Source: Micromonospora sp. HNM0581
GTDB taxonomy: Bacteria > Actinomycetota > Actinomycetes > Mycobacteriales > Micromonosporaceae
Assembly (NCBI RefSeq): GCF_012726175.1
Contig: NZ_JAASAD010000001.1
Span: 248,001-312,000 of the forward strand
Direction of reading: 5' to 3'
Length of the DNA stretch: 64,000 bases
The position numbers and the translations under genes were made by a program. Of the stretch, positions 8,640 to 18,151 are shown one piece after another; the stretch's first letter is position 1; each line of letters begins with the position of its first letter. The notes under the pieces were generated by a model. The model was not told the origin of the DNA, made no database searches, and was given only the letters and a program-made list of their open reading frames with translations.

Positions 8640-10109
8640 TCAGGACAGCCGGGCCAGCACCGGACGCAGCGCGACGGCGACATCCCGCGCGGTCACCGGG
8701 CCGCCCCGGGCGGCTTCCCGTCCCGCCAGCCCGTGCAGGAACGCCGCCGCGGCGGCGGCCCGCTCGGCCGGCAACCCCGCCGCGAGCAACGAACCAAGCA
8801 GGCCGGCCAACACGTCGCCGGTGCCACCGGTGGCCAGCGCGGGGGTGCCGGTCGGATTGGCGTACGCCCGCCCGTCCGGCGTTCCGACCACCGTGCGATC
8901 CCCCTTGAGCAGCACCACCGCGTTCATCCAGGCGGCCAGTCGGAGCGTGGCGGCGACCCGGTCGGCACCCGGCTCCTCCCCGCAGAGGCGGGTGAACTCG
9001 CGATCGTGCGGGGTGACAACGATCGGCGCGTCCCGCTGGCGGAGCTGGTCGGCGAGCGAACCGTCGACGAGCAGCGTCAGCGCGTCGGCGTCCAGCACCA
9101 CCGGCACCGGCGCGGCGAGCACGGTCCGCAGTTCGGCGGCGGCCCGCTCGTCGGTTCCCAGTCCCGACCCGCACACCCAGGCCTGCACCCGGCCGGCATC
9201 GGAGACCCGGCCGCTGGCGATCACCGAGGGGTGCTCGCGAACCACCTCGTCCCGGGCGCCTCCGGCGTAGCGGACCAGCCCGGACGGGCCGGCGAGCGCC
9301 CCGCCGACGGAGAGCACCGCCGCGCCCGGATACGTCGCGGAGCCGGTGGCCACCCCGACCACACCACGGGAGTACTTCTCCGATCCGGGGCCGAGCACCG
9401 GCCACCAGTCGGTCACGTCGGACCTTTCCACGACGTGCAGCGCGGGGCTGCCGCGCAGCCACGGTGCCAGCCCGATGTCGACGAGTTCCACCTCGCCGGC
9501 CAGCGCGGCGGCGGGGCCGACCGCCAGGGCCGGCTTCAACGCGCCGAAGGCCACCGTCACGTCGGCGTGCACCGCGTTCGGGCGACCGGCCGGCGTCAAC
9601 GGCACCGCCCCGGTGTCCACCGCGACGCCGCTCGGCACGTCCACCGCCACCACCGTCGTCCGCTGGCCGTCGCGCCCCCGGCGCCGTAGCAGACTCCCCG
9701 CCGTCTGCTCCGCGGTCTCCCGGAGACCACCGTGGCCGCCGATACCGACGATCCCGTCGAGCACCACGTCGACCACGGCTGGCGGTCGCGGCACGACCCG
9801 TCCTCCGGCTGCGCGCAGCGCCGCCAGTCCTTCGCTGTGGGCCCGCCCCGGAGTGAGCAGCAGCGCCGACACATCGGCGCCGCGCCGGGCGAGCCGGGCG
9901 CCGGCGTACAGGGCGTCGCCGCCGTTGTCACCGGAGCCGACCAACAGCAGCACCGGTGCGGCGTACACCCCGCCCCGGTCGGCGAGCAGCAGCGCACAAC
10001 GGCGGGCCAGCCCGGCGGCGGCACGCTGCATCAGCGTGCCGGGCGGCACGGTGGCCATCAGGGCGGCCTCCGCCGCGCGGACGTCCGCGACCCGCCAGAC
10101 CGGTCTCAT
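8640..10109 (-). CDS. nnrE-nnrD: bifunctional NAD(P)H-hydrate epimerase / ADP-dependent dehydratase
   Basis: Repairs damaged NAD(P)H hydrates. The 489-residue fusion has the epimerase first (about 1-215, with LLVGSGDNGGDALYAGARL and VAVDVPSGV) and the kinase-like dehydratase second (about 225-489, with LDADALTLL, VVTPHDREF and the catalytic GGTGDVLAG). The stop lies 42 bases before the alr start on the same strand. An ACCCTA (TAGGGT on the minus strand, 10140-10145) may be the -10, giving a leader of about 24 bases. Confidence 0.96.
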   Translation of the reverse strand: MRPVWRVADVRAAEAALMATVPPGTLMQRAAAGLARRCALLLADRGGVYAAPVLLLVGSGDNGGDALYAGARLARRGADVSALLLTPGRAHSEGLAALRAAGGRVVPRPPAVVDVVLDGIVGIGGHGGLRETAEQTAGSLLRRRGRDGQRTTVVAVDVPSGVAVDTGAVPLTPAGRPNAVHADVTVAFGALKPALAVGPAAALAGEVELVDIGLAPWLRGSPALHVVERSDVTDWWPVLGPGSEKYSRGVVGVATGSATYPGAAVLSVGGALAGPSGLVRYAGGARDEVVREHPSVIASGRVSDAGRVQAWVCGSGLGTDERAAAELRTVLAAPVPVVLDADALTLLVDGSLADQLRQRDAPIVVTPHDREFTRLCGEEPGADRVAATLRLAAWMNAVVLLKGDRTVVGTPDGRAYANPTGTPALATGGTGDVLAGLLGSLLAAGLPAERAAAAAAFLHGLAGREAARGGPVTARDVAVALRPVLARLS

Positions 10110-10192
10110 CCCGCACCCCGCTCCCCGATCACCTGACCAACCCTACCGGCGTCGGGGCCGCAAGATAGCCGTCGTGTGCACGTCCGGCAATG

Positions 10193-10238
10193 CCTGTGGA
10201 CGAACCACGGGTACGCCCCCCGGGTGGTTGTCCACAGG
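10193..10238. promoter_or_regulatory. pair of inverted DnaA boxes in an inverted repeat
   Basis: TTGTCCACA at 10228-10236 is an exact match to the actinobacterial DnaA box, and TGTGGACGA at 10195-10203 is a second box (TCGTCCACA) on the other strand. They lie in an inverted repeat, CCTGTGGACgAACCAC (10193-10208) against GTGGTTGTCCACAGG (10224-10238), with one bulged base. The site lies between divergent nnrE-nnrD and the WXG-like gene. The box matches are direct observation; DnaA control or titration is inference. Confidence 0.55.
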
Positions 10239-10305
10239 GCACTGTCGTCGGCATCGTCACCGCCTAGCGTCGTCGGGGTCGTACTGATGCCACGCGGGAG
10301 GATCG

Positions 10306-10602
10306 ATGGCCGAGGAGACATTGGCAGTACGGCCGGAGCTTCTGCACCGGGTCGGGCGGTCGCTCGATGGCACCGGGCACCGGCTGGCACACGGTATGGC
10401 TGGTGGACGGGGGCTTGGCGCACCGGCCCGGGAATGGTCGACGGCGCGGGCGCTCGCCGGCCTGGAAGCGGCTGTGCACGCCTGGTCGGGTCGGCTCGCT
10501 GCGCGGGTCGCGGAGACCGGCGACGCGGTACGCGCCGCCGCCGCGGCGTACGAGTCGGTGGACGCCAGGGCCGCCGCCCGGCTCTCCGCCGTGCCCCGGT
10601 GA
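10306..10602 (+). CDS. WXG100-like small helical protein, candidate type VII substrate
   Basis: A 98-residue alpha-helical protein with no signal peptide. It has a central W-S-G turn (Trp60-Gly62, in HAWSGRL) and, 20 residues later, YESVD (Tyr82-Asp86), which fits the YxxxD/E export signal of type VII (ESX) substrates. Length and layout match WXG100 proteins. The ATG follows GGAGG. It overlaps the next gene by four bases (GTGA), so the two products are made together. No secretion machinery is encoded in the window, so export is inference. Confidence 0.75.
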   Translation: MAEETLAVRPELLHRVGRSLDGTGHRLAHGMAGGRGLGAPAREWSTARALAGLEAAVHAWSGRLAARVAETGDAVRAAAAAYESVDARAAARLSAVPR

Positions 10603-12197
10603 GCGCAGCAGGGGTGGTCGGGTACGCCCAGCTCTCCATGGCCGACCCGGCAGCCTGGCGGGCCACGGGTTCGGCCTGGGCGAGCCTGGCGGGGGTCGCC
10701 GAGCGGCGGTCCAGTGAACTCACCGACGATGCCGCCGACCTGCGCGCCGCGTGGTCCGGCAGTGCCGCCGAGTCCGCCGACTCTCGCCTGGCCCGGCTGC
10801 GCGGCGAGTTGGTCGCGCTGGTTCCGGCCGCGATCGAGACCGATCAGGTGCTCGCCGAGTTCGCCGCGCGGCTGGTGGCCGCGCGGGCCCAGCTGGCGGC
10901 GGCCGTGGCGTTGGCCGCCGCCACCGGAGTGCTCATCGACCGCCGGGGCGGCGTACGCGCCGATCCCGTCCGGATGCAGACCGACCGCACCGGGACTGCG
11001 GTGGCCCAGGTGGCCACCGCCCTGCGGGAGGCCCTCGTTCTGGCAGCCACGGCCGACGGGGAGGCCACGGCACGCCTCGCCCGTCTGGCTGAGGACGCCG
11101 GAACGGGCTGGACGGCCCAGCCACCGTCGTACCGTCCACCGGCACCAGGCGAGCCAGCCCTGGTGCGACGCTGGTGGGCCGGGCTCACGCCGGCTGAACG
11201 CCGCTGGCTGGTGGTGCACGAGCCGGAGCTGACCGGCCGACTCGACGGGATACCAGCCGATGCCCGTGACCAGGCCAACCGGCTGCTGCTCGTGGCCCGG
11301 CGAGCGGCACTGGTCGAACGGTGGGAGCAGTTGCTGGCCCGGGTGCCGCGGGGCCCGTTGGAGCTGGCCGGGCTACGTGGCGTCGAGGCCGCGATGTCCG
11401 GGCTGGACGCTCTCGTCGCCCGGCTGGAGTCGTCCCAGCAACCACGGGCCTACCTGCTGGGCCTGGACGTCGCAGAGGAGGGACGGGCCGTGGTGGCATT
11501 GGGTAACCCGGACCGGGCCACGGATGTCCTCACCTACGTGCCGGGAATGACGGCCGGGCTCGACGACGCCACCGGTGAGCTGGGCCGGGCGCATCGGGTG
11601 TTGACCCGTTGCGCGGAACTGGCCCCGGATGCGCAGACCTCGGCGGTGCTCTGGCTGGACTACGACGCCCCGGATTTCCTGCACGAGGCGGCCTGGGACG
11701 GGCAGGCTCGCGCAGCCGGGGAGTCACTGCACCGGTTCCAGGAGGGGTTACGGGCCACCCACGAGGGCCCGCCGGCCCGGCAGACCGTGCTCGGGCACAG
11801 CTACGGTTCGCTCGTGGTCGGGACCACCGCCCGCGATCACGGCCTCGCCGCCGACGCGCTGGTCTTCGTCGGCTCACCCGGGGTCGGCGTGGCGCACGCG
11901 GCCGACCTCGGTCTGCCGCCCGGGCAGGTGTGGGCCAGCAGCGCACCGGACGATGTCATCCGACTGACCCGCCCACCGGACGAACTCGCCCTGCGGGCGG
12001 CGCTCGGTGCCTCGCCGGTCGGCGCGATCGCCGGTTGGCTGGCCGGGCCGAGCGACGAACTGTGGTTCGGGCGCGACCCGGCCGGGCCGGGCTTCGGAGG
12101 TCGTACGTTCCCCAGCGGCCGGTACGGCCACACCGGCTACTGGCATCCGGACAATCCGGCGCTGGACGGCATGGCGCGGGTGGTTCTGGGTCGGTGA
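10599..12197 (+). CDS. WXG-like/DUF1023 alpha/beta hydrolase
   Basis: A 532-residue protein from a GTG that overlaps the WXG-like gene. The first ~170 residues are helical and carry their own W-S-G turn (Trp52-Gly54, in RAAWSGSA). A DUF1023 hydrolase follows (about 270-460) with the nucleophile elbow GHSYGS (Ser401) and a C-terminal His in FPSGRYGHTGYWHPDNPAL. DUF1023 proteins are actinobacterial enzymes of unknown substrate. The paired W-S-G proteins suggest a heterodimer, possibly secreted. The gene ends 11 bases before the convergent glmS stop with no terminator between them. Confidence 0.85.
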   Translation: MSAAGVVGYAQLSMADPAAWRATGSAWASLAGVAERRSSELTDDAADLRAAWSGSAAESADSRLARLRGELVALVPAAIETDQVLAEFAARLVAARAQLAAAVALAAATGVLIDRRGGVRADPVRMQTDRTGTAVAQVATALREALVLAATADGEATARLARLAEDAGTGWTAQPPSYRPPAPGEPALVRRWWAGLTPAERRWLVVHEPELTGRLDGIPADARDQANRLLLVARRAALVERWEQLLARVPRGPLELAGLRGVEAAMSGLDALVARLESSQQPRAYLLGLDVAEEGRAVVALGNPDRATDVLTYVPGMTAGLDDATGELGRAHRVLTRCAELAPDAQTSAVLWLDYDAPDFLHEAAWDGQARAAGESLHRFQEGLRATHEGPPARQTVLGHSYGSLVVGTTARDHGLAADALVFVGSPGVGVAHAADLGLPPGQVWASSAPDDVIRLTRPPDELALRAALGASPVGAIAGWLAGPSDELWFGRDPAGPGFGGRTFPSGRYGHTGYWHPDNPALDGMARVVLGR

Positions 12198-12208
12198 CCG
12201 GCTGCCGG

Positions 12209-14122
12209 CTACTCCACGGTGACGGACTTGGCGAGGTTACGTGGCTGGTCCACGTCGTGTCCCCGGGCGGCGGCGATCTCGGCCGCGAACACCTGCAACG
12301 GCACCGTCGTCACCAGCGGCGCGAGCAGCGTCGGCGTACGCGGCACGTGGATCAGGTGGTCGGCGTAGCGGACCACCGACTCGTCACCCTCCTCGGCGAT
12401 GACGATGGTGCGGGCGCCGCGTGCGCGTACCTCCTGGATGTTGGAGACGACCTTGTCGTGCAGCATGCCCCGGCCGACCGGAGAGGGGACGATGCAGATC
12501 ACCGGGGTGCCCTCGTCGATCAGCGAGATCGGGCCGTGCTTGAGCTCACCCGCGGCGAAGCCCTCGGCGTGCATGTACGCCAGCTCCTTGAGCTTCAGCG
12601 CACCCTCCAACGCCACCGGGTAGCCGACGTGCCGGCCGATGAACAACACCGTCGACTCGGTGCGCAGCTCGCGGGCCAGCTCGCGGACCGGCTCGATCCG
12701 CCCGAGCAGCTCGCGCAGCTTGTCCGGCACCTGGTGAAGCTGGTCGACCACGGCCGCCACCTCGTCGGCGTACTTGACGCCACGCACCTGCGCCAGGTGC
12801 AGGCCGATGAGGTAGCAGGCGATCACCTGGGTGAGGAACGCCTTGGTGGAGGCCACCGCGATCTCCGGGCCGCCGTGGGTGTAGAGCACCGCGTCGGACT
12901 CCCGGGGGATGGTGGAGCCGTTGGTGTTGCAGATGGCCAGCACCCGGGCCTTCTGCTCCTTGGCGTGCCGCAGCGCCATCAGGGTGTCCATGGTCTCGCC
13001 GGACTGCGAGATCACCACGATCAGGGTGGACCGGTCGAGCACCGGGTCGCGGTAGCGGAACTCGCTGGCCAGCTCCACCTCGCAGGGGATCCGCGTCCAG
13101 TGCTCGATGGCGTACTTGGCCACCATTCCGGCGTGGTAGGACGTCCCACAGGCGACGATGAAGATCTTGTCGACGTCGCGCAGATCCTGGTCGCTGAGCC
13201 GAACCTCGTCGAGCATGATCTCGCCGGTCTCGGTCAGCCGCCCGAGCAGCGTGTCGGCGACGGCCTGCGGCTGCTCCTCGATCTCCTTGAGCATGAACCA
13301 GTCGTAGCCGCCCTTCTCGGCGGCCGAGGAGTCCCAGTCGATGTGGAAGTCCTTGCCGGTGGCCGGCTGCCCCTCGAAGTCGGTGATCTCGATGCTCTCG
13401 CCGGTGATCAGCACGATCTGGTCCTGACCCAGCTCGACAGCGTCCCGGGTGTGCTCGATGAACGCGGCGACGTCGCTGGCGAGGTAGTTCTCCCCGTCGC
13501 CGCGACCGACGACCAGGGGTGAGTTTCGGCGCGCACCGACCACCGCGCCGGGAACCGCCGAGTCGACGGCGAGCAACGTGAAGGCGCCCTCCAGCCGTTG
13601 GCAGACCACCCGCATGGCCGCGGTCAGCAGCTGCGGCCCGTCCGGCTGGCCCGCCGCACGCAGGTCGGCCAGTGCCGCGGAGAGCAGGTGGGCGGCACAC
13701 TCGGTGTCGGTGTCGCTGGTGAAGGCGACGCCCTCCTCCTCCAGTTCGGCACGAAGTTTGGCGAAGTTCTCGATGATGCCGTTGTGGATCACCGCGACCC
13801 GCCCGTCGGGCGACAGGTGCGGATGGGCGTTGCGGTCCGTGGGGCCGCCGTGGGTGGCCCACCGGGTGTGTCCGATGCCCGTGGTGCCGTCGCCGATGCC
13901 GATCGGACTGGCGCCGCAGCCGGCCGGATCCTCGGCGGCCCGCTCGGAGAGCACCTTCTCCAGGTTTGCCAGCTTGCCGGCCTTCTTCTCGGTCAGCAGC
14001 TCCCCGTCGCAGACGACGGCGACCCCGGCCGAGTCGTAGCCGCGGTACTCCAGCCGCCGCAAGCCGTCGAGCACGATACCGAGCGCCGGTCGGGCACCGG
14101 CGTAACCCACGATTCCACACAT
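12209..14122 (-). CDS. glmS: glutamine-fructose-6-phosphate aminotransferase
   Basis: First step of UDP-GlcNAc synthesis. A 637-residue enzyme: N-terminal glutaminase with Cys2 as nucleophile (MCGIVGYAG), then two SIS isomerase domains (CGTSYHAG, SQSGETMDT, STKAFLTQ). The last residues DQPRNLAKSVTVE are the family's conserved tail. TAGGCT stands seven bases before the ATG, so the gene is probably leaderless. No glmS ribozyme is possible in such an arrangement and none is seen. Confidence 0.98.
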   Translation of the reverse strand: MCGIVGYAGARPALGIVLDGLRRLEYRGYDSAGVAVVCDGELLTEKKAGKLANLEKVLSERAAEDPAGCGASPIGIGDGTTGIGHTRWATHGGPTDRNAHPHLSPDGRVAVIHNGIIENFAKLRAELEEEGVAFTSDTDTECAAHLLSAALADLRAAGQPDGPQLLTAAMRVVCQRLEGAFTLLAVDSAVPGAVVGARRNSPLVVGRGDGENYLASDVAAFIEHTRDAVELGQDQIVLITGESIEITDFEGQPATGKDFHIDWDSSAAEKGGYDWFMLKEIEEQPQAVADTLLGRLTETGEIMLDEVRLSDQDLRDVDKIFIVACGTSYHAGMVAKYAIEHWTRIPCEVELASEFRYRDPVLDRSTLIVVISQSGETMDTLMALRHAKEQKARVLAICNTNGSTIPRESDAVLYTHGGPEIAVASTKAFLTQVIACYLIGLHLAQVRGVKYADEVAAVVDQLHQVPDKLRELLGRIEPVRELARELRTESTVLFIGRHVGYPVALEGALKLKELAYMHAEGFAAGELKHGPISLIDEGTPVICIVPSPVGRGMLHDKVVSNIQEVRARGARTIVIAEEGDESVVRYADHLIHVPRTPTLLAPLVTTVPLQVFAAEIAAARGHDVDQPRNLAKSVTVE

Positions 14123-14135
14123 GGGTCGCAGCCTA
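14123..14135 (-). promoter_or_regulatory. candidate -10 element, leaderless glmS
   Basis: TAGGCT (14130-14135, minus strand) lies seven bases upstream of the glmS ATG. It is back to back with the similar element of the divergent aminotransferase gene at 14267-14272. Confidence 0.5.
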
Positions 14136-14266
14136 ACCCAGCATCACTCACGACGCCTGCTCGAAAGCGGGGTAAACAATCAGTCCACCTGATCGATTCG
14201 GTGATGGCGATCATCGGCACGACAAAGCACGCACCCGAGTGCGAGCGGGTCGGAAGATCGCACCCG

Positions 14267-14279
14267 TAACCTGTCGAAC
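14267..14279 (+). promoter_or_regulatory. candidate -10 element, leaderless aminotransferase
   Basis: TAACCT (14267-14272) is followed by seven bases and the GTG at 14280. No Shine-Dalgarno sequence is present in between, which supports leaderless translation. Confidence 0.5.
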
Positions 14280-15500
14280 GTGACGAGCAGCGATGTCGAC
14301 CCGTTGGTGACCCGGATGCGCCCGTTCGGGACGACGATCTTCGCCGAGATGTCATCCCTCGCGGTACGTACCGGCGCGGTGAATCTCGGGCAGGGGTTCC
14401 CGGACACCGACGGCCCGCCCGAGATGCTCACCGCCGCGGCGCAGGCTCTGGCCGCCGGGCGCAACCAGTACCCACCCGGCCCCGGCATCCCCGAACTACG
14501 GGCAGCGCTGGCGGCACACCAACGCCGCTTCTGGGGTCTGGAGTACGACCCGGACAGCGAGGTGGTCGTGACCGCCGGTGCCACCGAGGCCGTCACCGCA
14601 GCCATGCTCGCCCTCTGCGAACCCGGCGACGAGGTGGTCTGCTTCGAGCCGTACTACGACTCGTACGCCGCCTCGATCGCCCTGGCCGGCGCAGTCCGGC
14701 GACCGGTGACGCTACGCCCCGGCTCCGACGGGCGGTACGCGTACGACCCGGACGAGCTGCGGGCCGCCTTCGGTGCGCGTACCCGGCTGGTGCTGCTGAA
14801 CTCACCGCACAACCCGACCGGCAAGGTGTTCACCCCGGACGAGCTGACCTTTGTCGCGCAGCTGTGCCAGGAGCACGACGCGTACGCGATCACCGACGAG
14901 GTGTATGAGCATCTGGCCTTCACCGACGCCGTCAGCGGGCACGTACCGCTGGCCACGCTGCCCGGAATGCGCGAGCGCACGCTGCGGATCTCCTCGGCCG
15001 GCAAAACCTTCTCCTGCACCGGCTGGAAGGTGGGTTGGGCCAGCGGGCCGGCGCAGCTGGTGTCGGCGGTACTGCGAGTCAAGCAGTTCCTCACCTTCGT
15101 CAACGCCGCACCCCTGCAACCGGCGGTGGCGGTGGCGCTCGCCCTACCCGACGACTACTTCACCGCCTTCCGGGCCGGTCTGCAGACCCGTCGTGACCAA
15201 CTGGTCGGCGGTTTGACCGCAGCCGGGTTCGACGTGCTCAACCCGGAGGGCACGTACTTCGTCACCGCCGACATCACCGCCCTCGGTGGCACCGACGGCG
15301 TCGACTTCTGTCGTGCCCTACCTGAGCTGGCCGGCGTGGTCGCAGTACCCACCCAGGTCTTCTACGATGATCCCGCGGCCGGTCGCCGACTGATCCGCTT
15401 CGCCTTCTGCAAACGCCCCGACGTGCTGACCGAAGCGGTGAACCGCCTGCACCGGCTGCCCGATTTCCGCCGGTCGACGCCACCGCGGTCCGAAGTTTAG
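14280..15500 (+). CDS. PLP-dependent aminotransferase, DapC/methionine aminotransferase type
   Basis: A 406-residue class I/II fold-type I aminotransferase. Motifs: NLGQGFPDTDGP near the start, NQYPPGPG, NSPHNPTG, ITDEVYEHL, and the PLP lysine in SSAGKTFSCTGW. It resembles the mycobacterial protein assigned as N-succinyldiaminopimelate aminotransferase (DapC, Rv0858c) along its whole length, but this group also includes kynurenine/methionine aminotransferases, so the substrate is unsettled. It stands alone, divergent from glmS. Confidence 0.88.
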   Translation: MTSSDVDPLVTRMRPFGTTIFAEMSSLAVRTGAVNLGQGFPDTDGPPEMLTAAAQALAAGRNQYPPGPGIPELRAALAAHQRRFWGLEYDPDSEVVVTAGATEAVTAAMLALCEPGDEVVCFEPYYDSYAASIALAGAVRRPVTLRPGSDGRYAYDPDELRAAFGARTRLVLLNSPHNPTGKVFTPDELTFVAQLCQEHDAYAITDEVYEHLAFTDAVSGHVPLATLPGMRERTLRISSAGKTFSCTGWKVGWASGPAQLVSAVLRVKQFLTFVNAAPLQPAVAVALALPDDYFTAFRAGLQTRRDQLVGGLTAAGFDVLNPEGTYFVTADITALGGTDGVDFCRALPELAGVVAVPTQVFYDDPAAGRRLIRFAFCKRPDVLTEAVNRLHRLPDFRRSTPPRSEV

Positions 15501-15527
15501 GCCGGTACGCACAGCCTCCGTCTTCGC

Positions 15528-16880
15528 TCAGGCGGGGCTGGCGGTTCGAACGTGGGCGGCGATGCGCTCGGCTACCTCCCGGGCCGTCTGCTCGGTGGCG
15601 GCCTCGACCATCACCCGGACCAGTGGCTCGGTGCCGGACGGGCGCAGCAGCACGCGACCAGCCTCGCCCAGCTCGGCCTCGGCCCGCTCGACCTCGGCGC
15701 GGACCACCGGTGCGGCGGCGCCGACGGTACGGTCCCCGACCGGCACGTTGATCAGAACCTGCGGCAGCCTGGTCACCACGCTGGCGAGGTCCGCCAGGGG
15801 GCGGCCGGTGGCCGCGATCCGAGCCATCAGGTGCAGCCCGGTGAGGACCCCGTCGCCGGTGGTCGCGTACGCCGGCATGACGATGTGTCCGCTCTGCTCG
15901 CCGCCCAGGGCGAGCCCGGAGGCGCGCAGTTCCTCGAGCACGTACCGGTCACCGACCTTGGTCTCGACCAGCCGGATGCCCTCGGCGGACATGGCCAGAC
16001 GCAGACCGAGGTTGCTCATCACGGTGGCGACCAGGGTGTCACCGGTCAGTGTGCCGGCCTCCCGCATGGCCAGCGCCAGGATCGCCATGACCTGATCGCC
16101 GTCGACCTCCTCACCGTCGGCGCTCACCGCCACGCACCTGTCGGCGTCACCGTCGTGCGCGATGCCGAGATGCGCCCCGTGCTCCACCACCGCCTGACGC
16201 AGTGCCTCGATGTGGTTGGAGCCGCACTCGTCGTTGATGTTGAGCCCGTCCGGCTCGGCGTTGATCGCGATGACCTCGGCACCGGCCTCCCGGTAGACCG
16301 CCGGGGCCACCTCGGCGGCGGCGCCGTTGGCGCAGTCGACCACGACTTTGATCCCGTCCAGGCGGTGCGGCGCGGTCCCGGCGACGTGCTGCACATAGTG
16401 ACTCGCGCCGTCGAGCAGGTCGTGCACCCGGCCCACCCCCGCGCCGATTGGGCGCTCCCAGGCGGTGGTGGCGTTGGCCTCGATGGCCGCCTCGATCCGC
16501 ATTTCGATCTCGTCGGGCAGCTTGTGCCCACCCGCGGCGAACAACTTGATGCCGTTGTCTGGCATCGGGTTGTGCGAGGCCGACAGCATGACCCCGAGGT
16601 CCGCCTTGGCCTCGGCAGTGAGGAACGCCACCGCCGGGGTGGGTAGCACACCCACCCGGATCACCGTCGCGCCGGCGCTGGTCAGCCCGGCCACGACGGC
16701 GGCCTCGAGCATCTCGCCGCTGGCTCGGGTGTCCCGCCCCACCACTGCCAGAGGCGCGCGGCCACGGTCCGACTCGGCGAGGGTGTGTGCCGCCGCGATG
16801 GCCACCGAGAGCGCCAACTCCGGCGTCAGGTCGGCGTTCGCCCGCCCGCGTACACCGTCCGTGCCGAACAACCGGCCCAT
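15528..16880 (-). CDS. glmM: phosphoglucosamine mutase
   Basis: Converts glucosamine-6-P to glucosamine-1-P for UDP-GlcNAc. The 450-residue enzyme has the phosphoserine loop [12 protein letters not shown] (Ser102), the metal loop DGDADR, the sugar loop GEQSGH and the phosphate site RPSGTEP. I chose ATG 16880 ([11 protein letters not shown]) because GGAGGT stands eight bases upstream; the open frame extends 57 bases further without homology. A strong hairpin separates it from rpsI upstream. Confidence 0.97.
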   Translation of the reverse strand: MGRLFGTDGVRGRANADLTPELALSVAIAAAHTLAESDRGRAPLAVVGRDTRASGEMLEAAVVAGLTSAGATVIRVGVLPTPAVAFLTAEAKADLGVMLSASHNPMPDNGIKLFAAGGHKLPDEIEMRIEAAIEANATTAWERPIGAGVGRVHDLLDGASHYVQHVAGTAPHRLDGIKVVVDCANGAAAEVAPAVYREAGAEVIAINAEPDGLNINDECGSNHIEALRQAVVEHGAHLGIAHDGDADRCVAVSADGEEVDGDQVMAILALAMREAGTLTGDTLVATVMSNLGLRLAMSAEGIRLVETKVGDRYVLEELRASGLALGGEQSGHIVMPAYATTGDGVLTGLHLMARIAATGRPLADLASVVTRLPQVLINVPVGDRTVGAAAPVVRAEVERAEAELGEAGRVLLRPSGTEPLVRVMVEAATEQTAREVAERIAAHVRTASPA

Positions 16881-16941
16881 ACCCACCAACCTCCGATGAA
16901 CTGCCGATACAGGAAACGTGCCTTGTCGTGAGGCCACGGAA

Positions 16942-16984
16942 ACGGCCGGTCCACCTCCCCGTCGAGGGGAGGCGGACCGGCCGT
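16942..16984. terminator. strong hairpin between rpsI and glmM
   Basis: Arms ACGGCCGGTCC-a-CCTCCCC and GGGGAGG-c-GGACCGGCCGT with a five-base loop GTCGA: 18 paired positions and one mismatch. It lies 29 bases beyond the rpsI stop and 61 bases before the glmM start. There is no U-tract, as is usual in this group, so it may terminate fully or partly. Confidence 0.75.
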
Positions 16985-17013
16985 CCGTCAGAAGTACAAG
17001 GTGCGGCTGGAGA

Positions 17014-17478
17014 TCAGCGCTTCGAGTACTGGGGAGCCTTACGGGCCTTCTTGAGGCCGTACTTCTTGCTCTCCTTGACCCGGGCGTCCCGGGTCAGGAA
17101 ACCGGCCTTCTTCAGGGCCGGCCGGTCGTCGGGCTCGCTGACGATCAGCGCCCGGGCGATGGCCAGCCGCAGTGCGCCGGCCTGGCCGGTGGTGCCACCA
17201 CCGCGCAGGTTGGCGATGACATCGAACGCCTCGGGCTTCTCGGCGGTGACCAGCGGATCCTTGATCAGCTGCTGGTGCACCTTGCTCGGGAAGTACGCCT
17301 CCAGGTCACGCCCGTTGCAGGTGATCTTGCCGGTACCCGGCACGATGCGCACCCGGACGATGGCCTCCTTGCGCCGACCCACGGTCTGGATCGGGCGGTC
17401 ACCACGAGGCGCGCGCGCGACGGGCGCCGGCGCCTCGGTGGCCTCGGGGGCGACCTCGGTGACGGTGATGTCGGTCAT
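17014..17478 (-). CDS. rpsI: 30S ribosomal protein S9
   Basis: A 154-residue S9 with a variable acidic/alanine-rich N-terminal extension (about 1-28) before the core [13 protein letters not shown], then [19 protein letters not shown] and the essential C-terminal [12 protein letters not shown] that reaches the P-site tRNA. ATG 17478 was chosen over an upstream codon because GAAGGAAG precedes it. It lies 20 bases after rplM, its usual partner. Confidence 0.98.
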   Translation of the reverse strand: MTDITVTEVAPEATEAPAPVARAPRGDRPIQTVGRRKEAIVRVRIVPGTGKITCNGRDLEAYFPSKVHQQLIKDPLVTAEKPEAFDVIANLRGGGTTGQAGALRLAIARALIVSEPDDRPALKKAGFLTRDARVKESKKYGLKKARKAPQYSKR

Positions 17479-17498
17479 GCTGCTTCCTTCGCCCGCGC

Positions 17499-17942
17499 TC
17501 ACTGCGCGATCTGCTTGATCTCGAACGGCACCGGCTGCTGCGCGGTGTGCGGGTGCTCGGCACCGGCGTAGACCTTCAGCTTCTTGATGAGCTGACGGCC
17601 GAGCTTGTTGTGCGGGAGCATCCCCTTCACCGCCAGCTCGATGGCCCGCTCGGGGCGCTTGGCCAACAGCTCCTCGTATCCGACCTGCTTGAGGCCACCC
17701 GGGTAACCGGAGTGCCGGTAAGCGATCTTCTGCTGGCGCTTGTTGCCGGTCAGCGCGACCTTGCCCGCGTTCACGACGACGACGAAGTCGCCCGTGTCGA
17801 CGTGCGGCGCGAAAGTCGGCTTGTGCTTGCCCCGCAGCAGCGTGGCGGCGTGGGTGGCCAGGCGGCCCAGCACGACATCAGAGGCGTCGATGACGTGCCA
17901 CTGACGCTCGATCTCACCCGGCTTCGGGCTGTACGTACGCAC
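17499..17942 (-). CDS. rplM: 50S ribosomal protein L13
   Basis: A 147-residue L13 starting [20 protein letters not shown], with the signature [19 protein letters not shown]. The GTG at 17942 is preceded by AAGGTAGA; the open frame runs 111 bases further upstream but without L13 similarity. Transcribed with rpsI. In Streptomyces rplM follows truA closely; here truA is about 33 kb away. Confidence 0.98.
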   Translation of the reverse strand: MRTYSPKPGEIERQWHVIDASDVVLGRLATHAATLLRGKHKPTFAPHVDTGDFVVVVNAGKVALTGNKRQQKIAYRHSGYPGGLKQVGYEELLAKRPERAIELAVKGMLPHNKLGRQLIKKLKVYAGAEHPHTAQQPVPFEIKQIAQ

Positions 17943-18151
17943 AGGTCTACCTTGTCTCGTCGTCGGTCTGGGGTCGCGCGCCGAGGTGACCAGGACAACC
18001 CAGCCGGACCAGCGCGCACGAACGACCAAGCGTACCTCAGGCGGCACGCCCACAGATGTCGTACAACAGCAGGCAACGATACCCGCAGCCCCACCGGCCG
18101 GTCAAAACGGGGTCCGATCGGCGGGGCGCACGGAGGCCGGCATGACGGCCG

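Noticed and set aside
11609-13522. Long plus-strand open frame of over 600 codons across DUF1023 and glmS
   Set aside because: It lies out of frame or antisense to two certain genes, has Arg/Gly/Pro-rich composition and no ribosome site. It is an effect of high GC at third positions.
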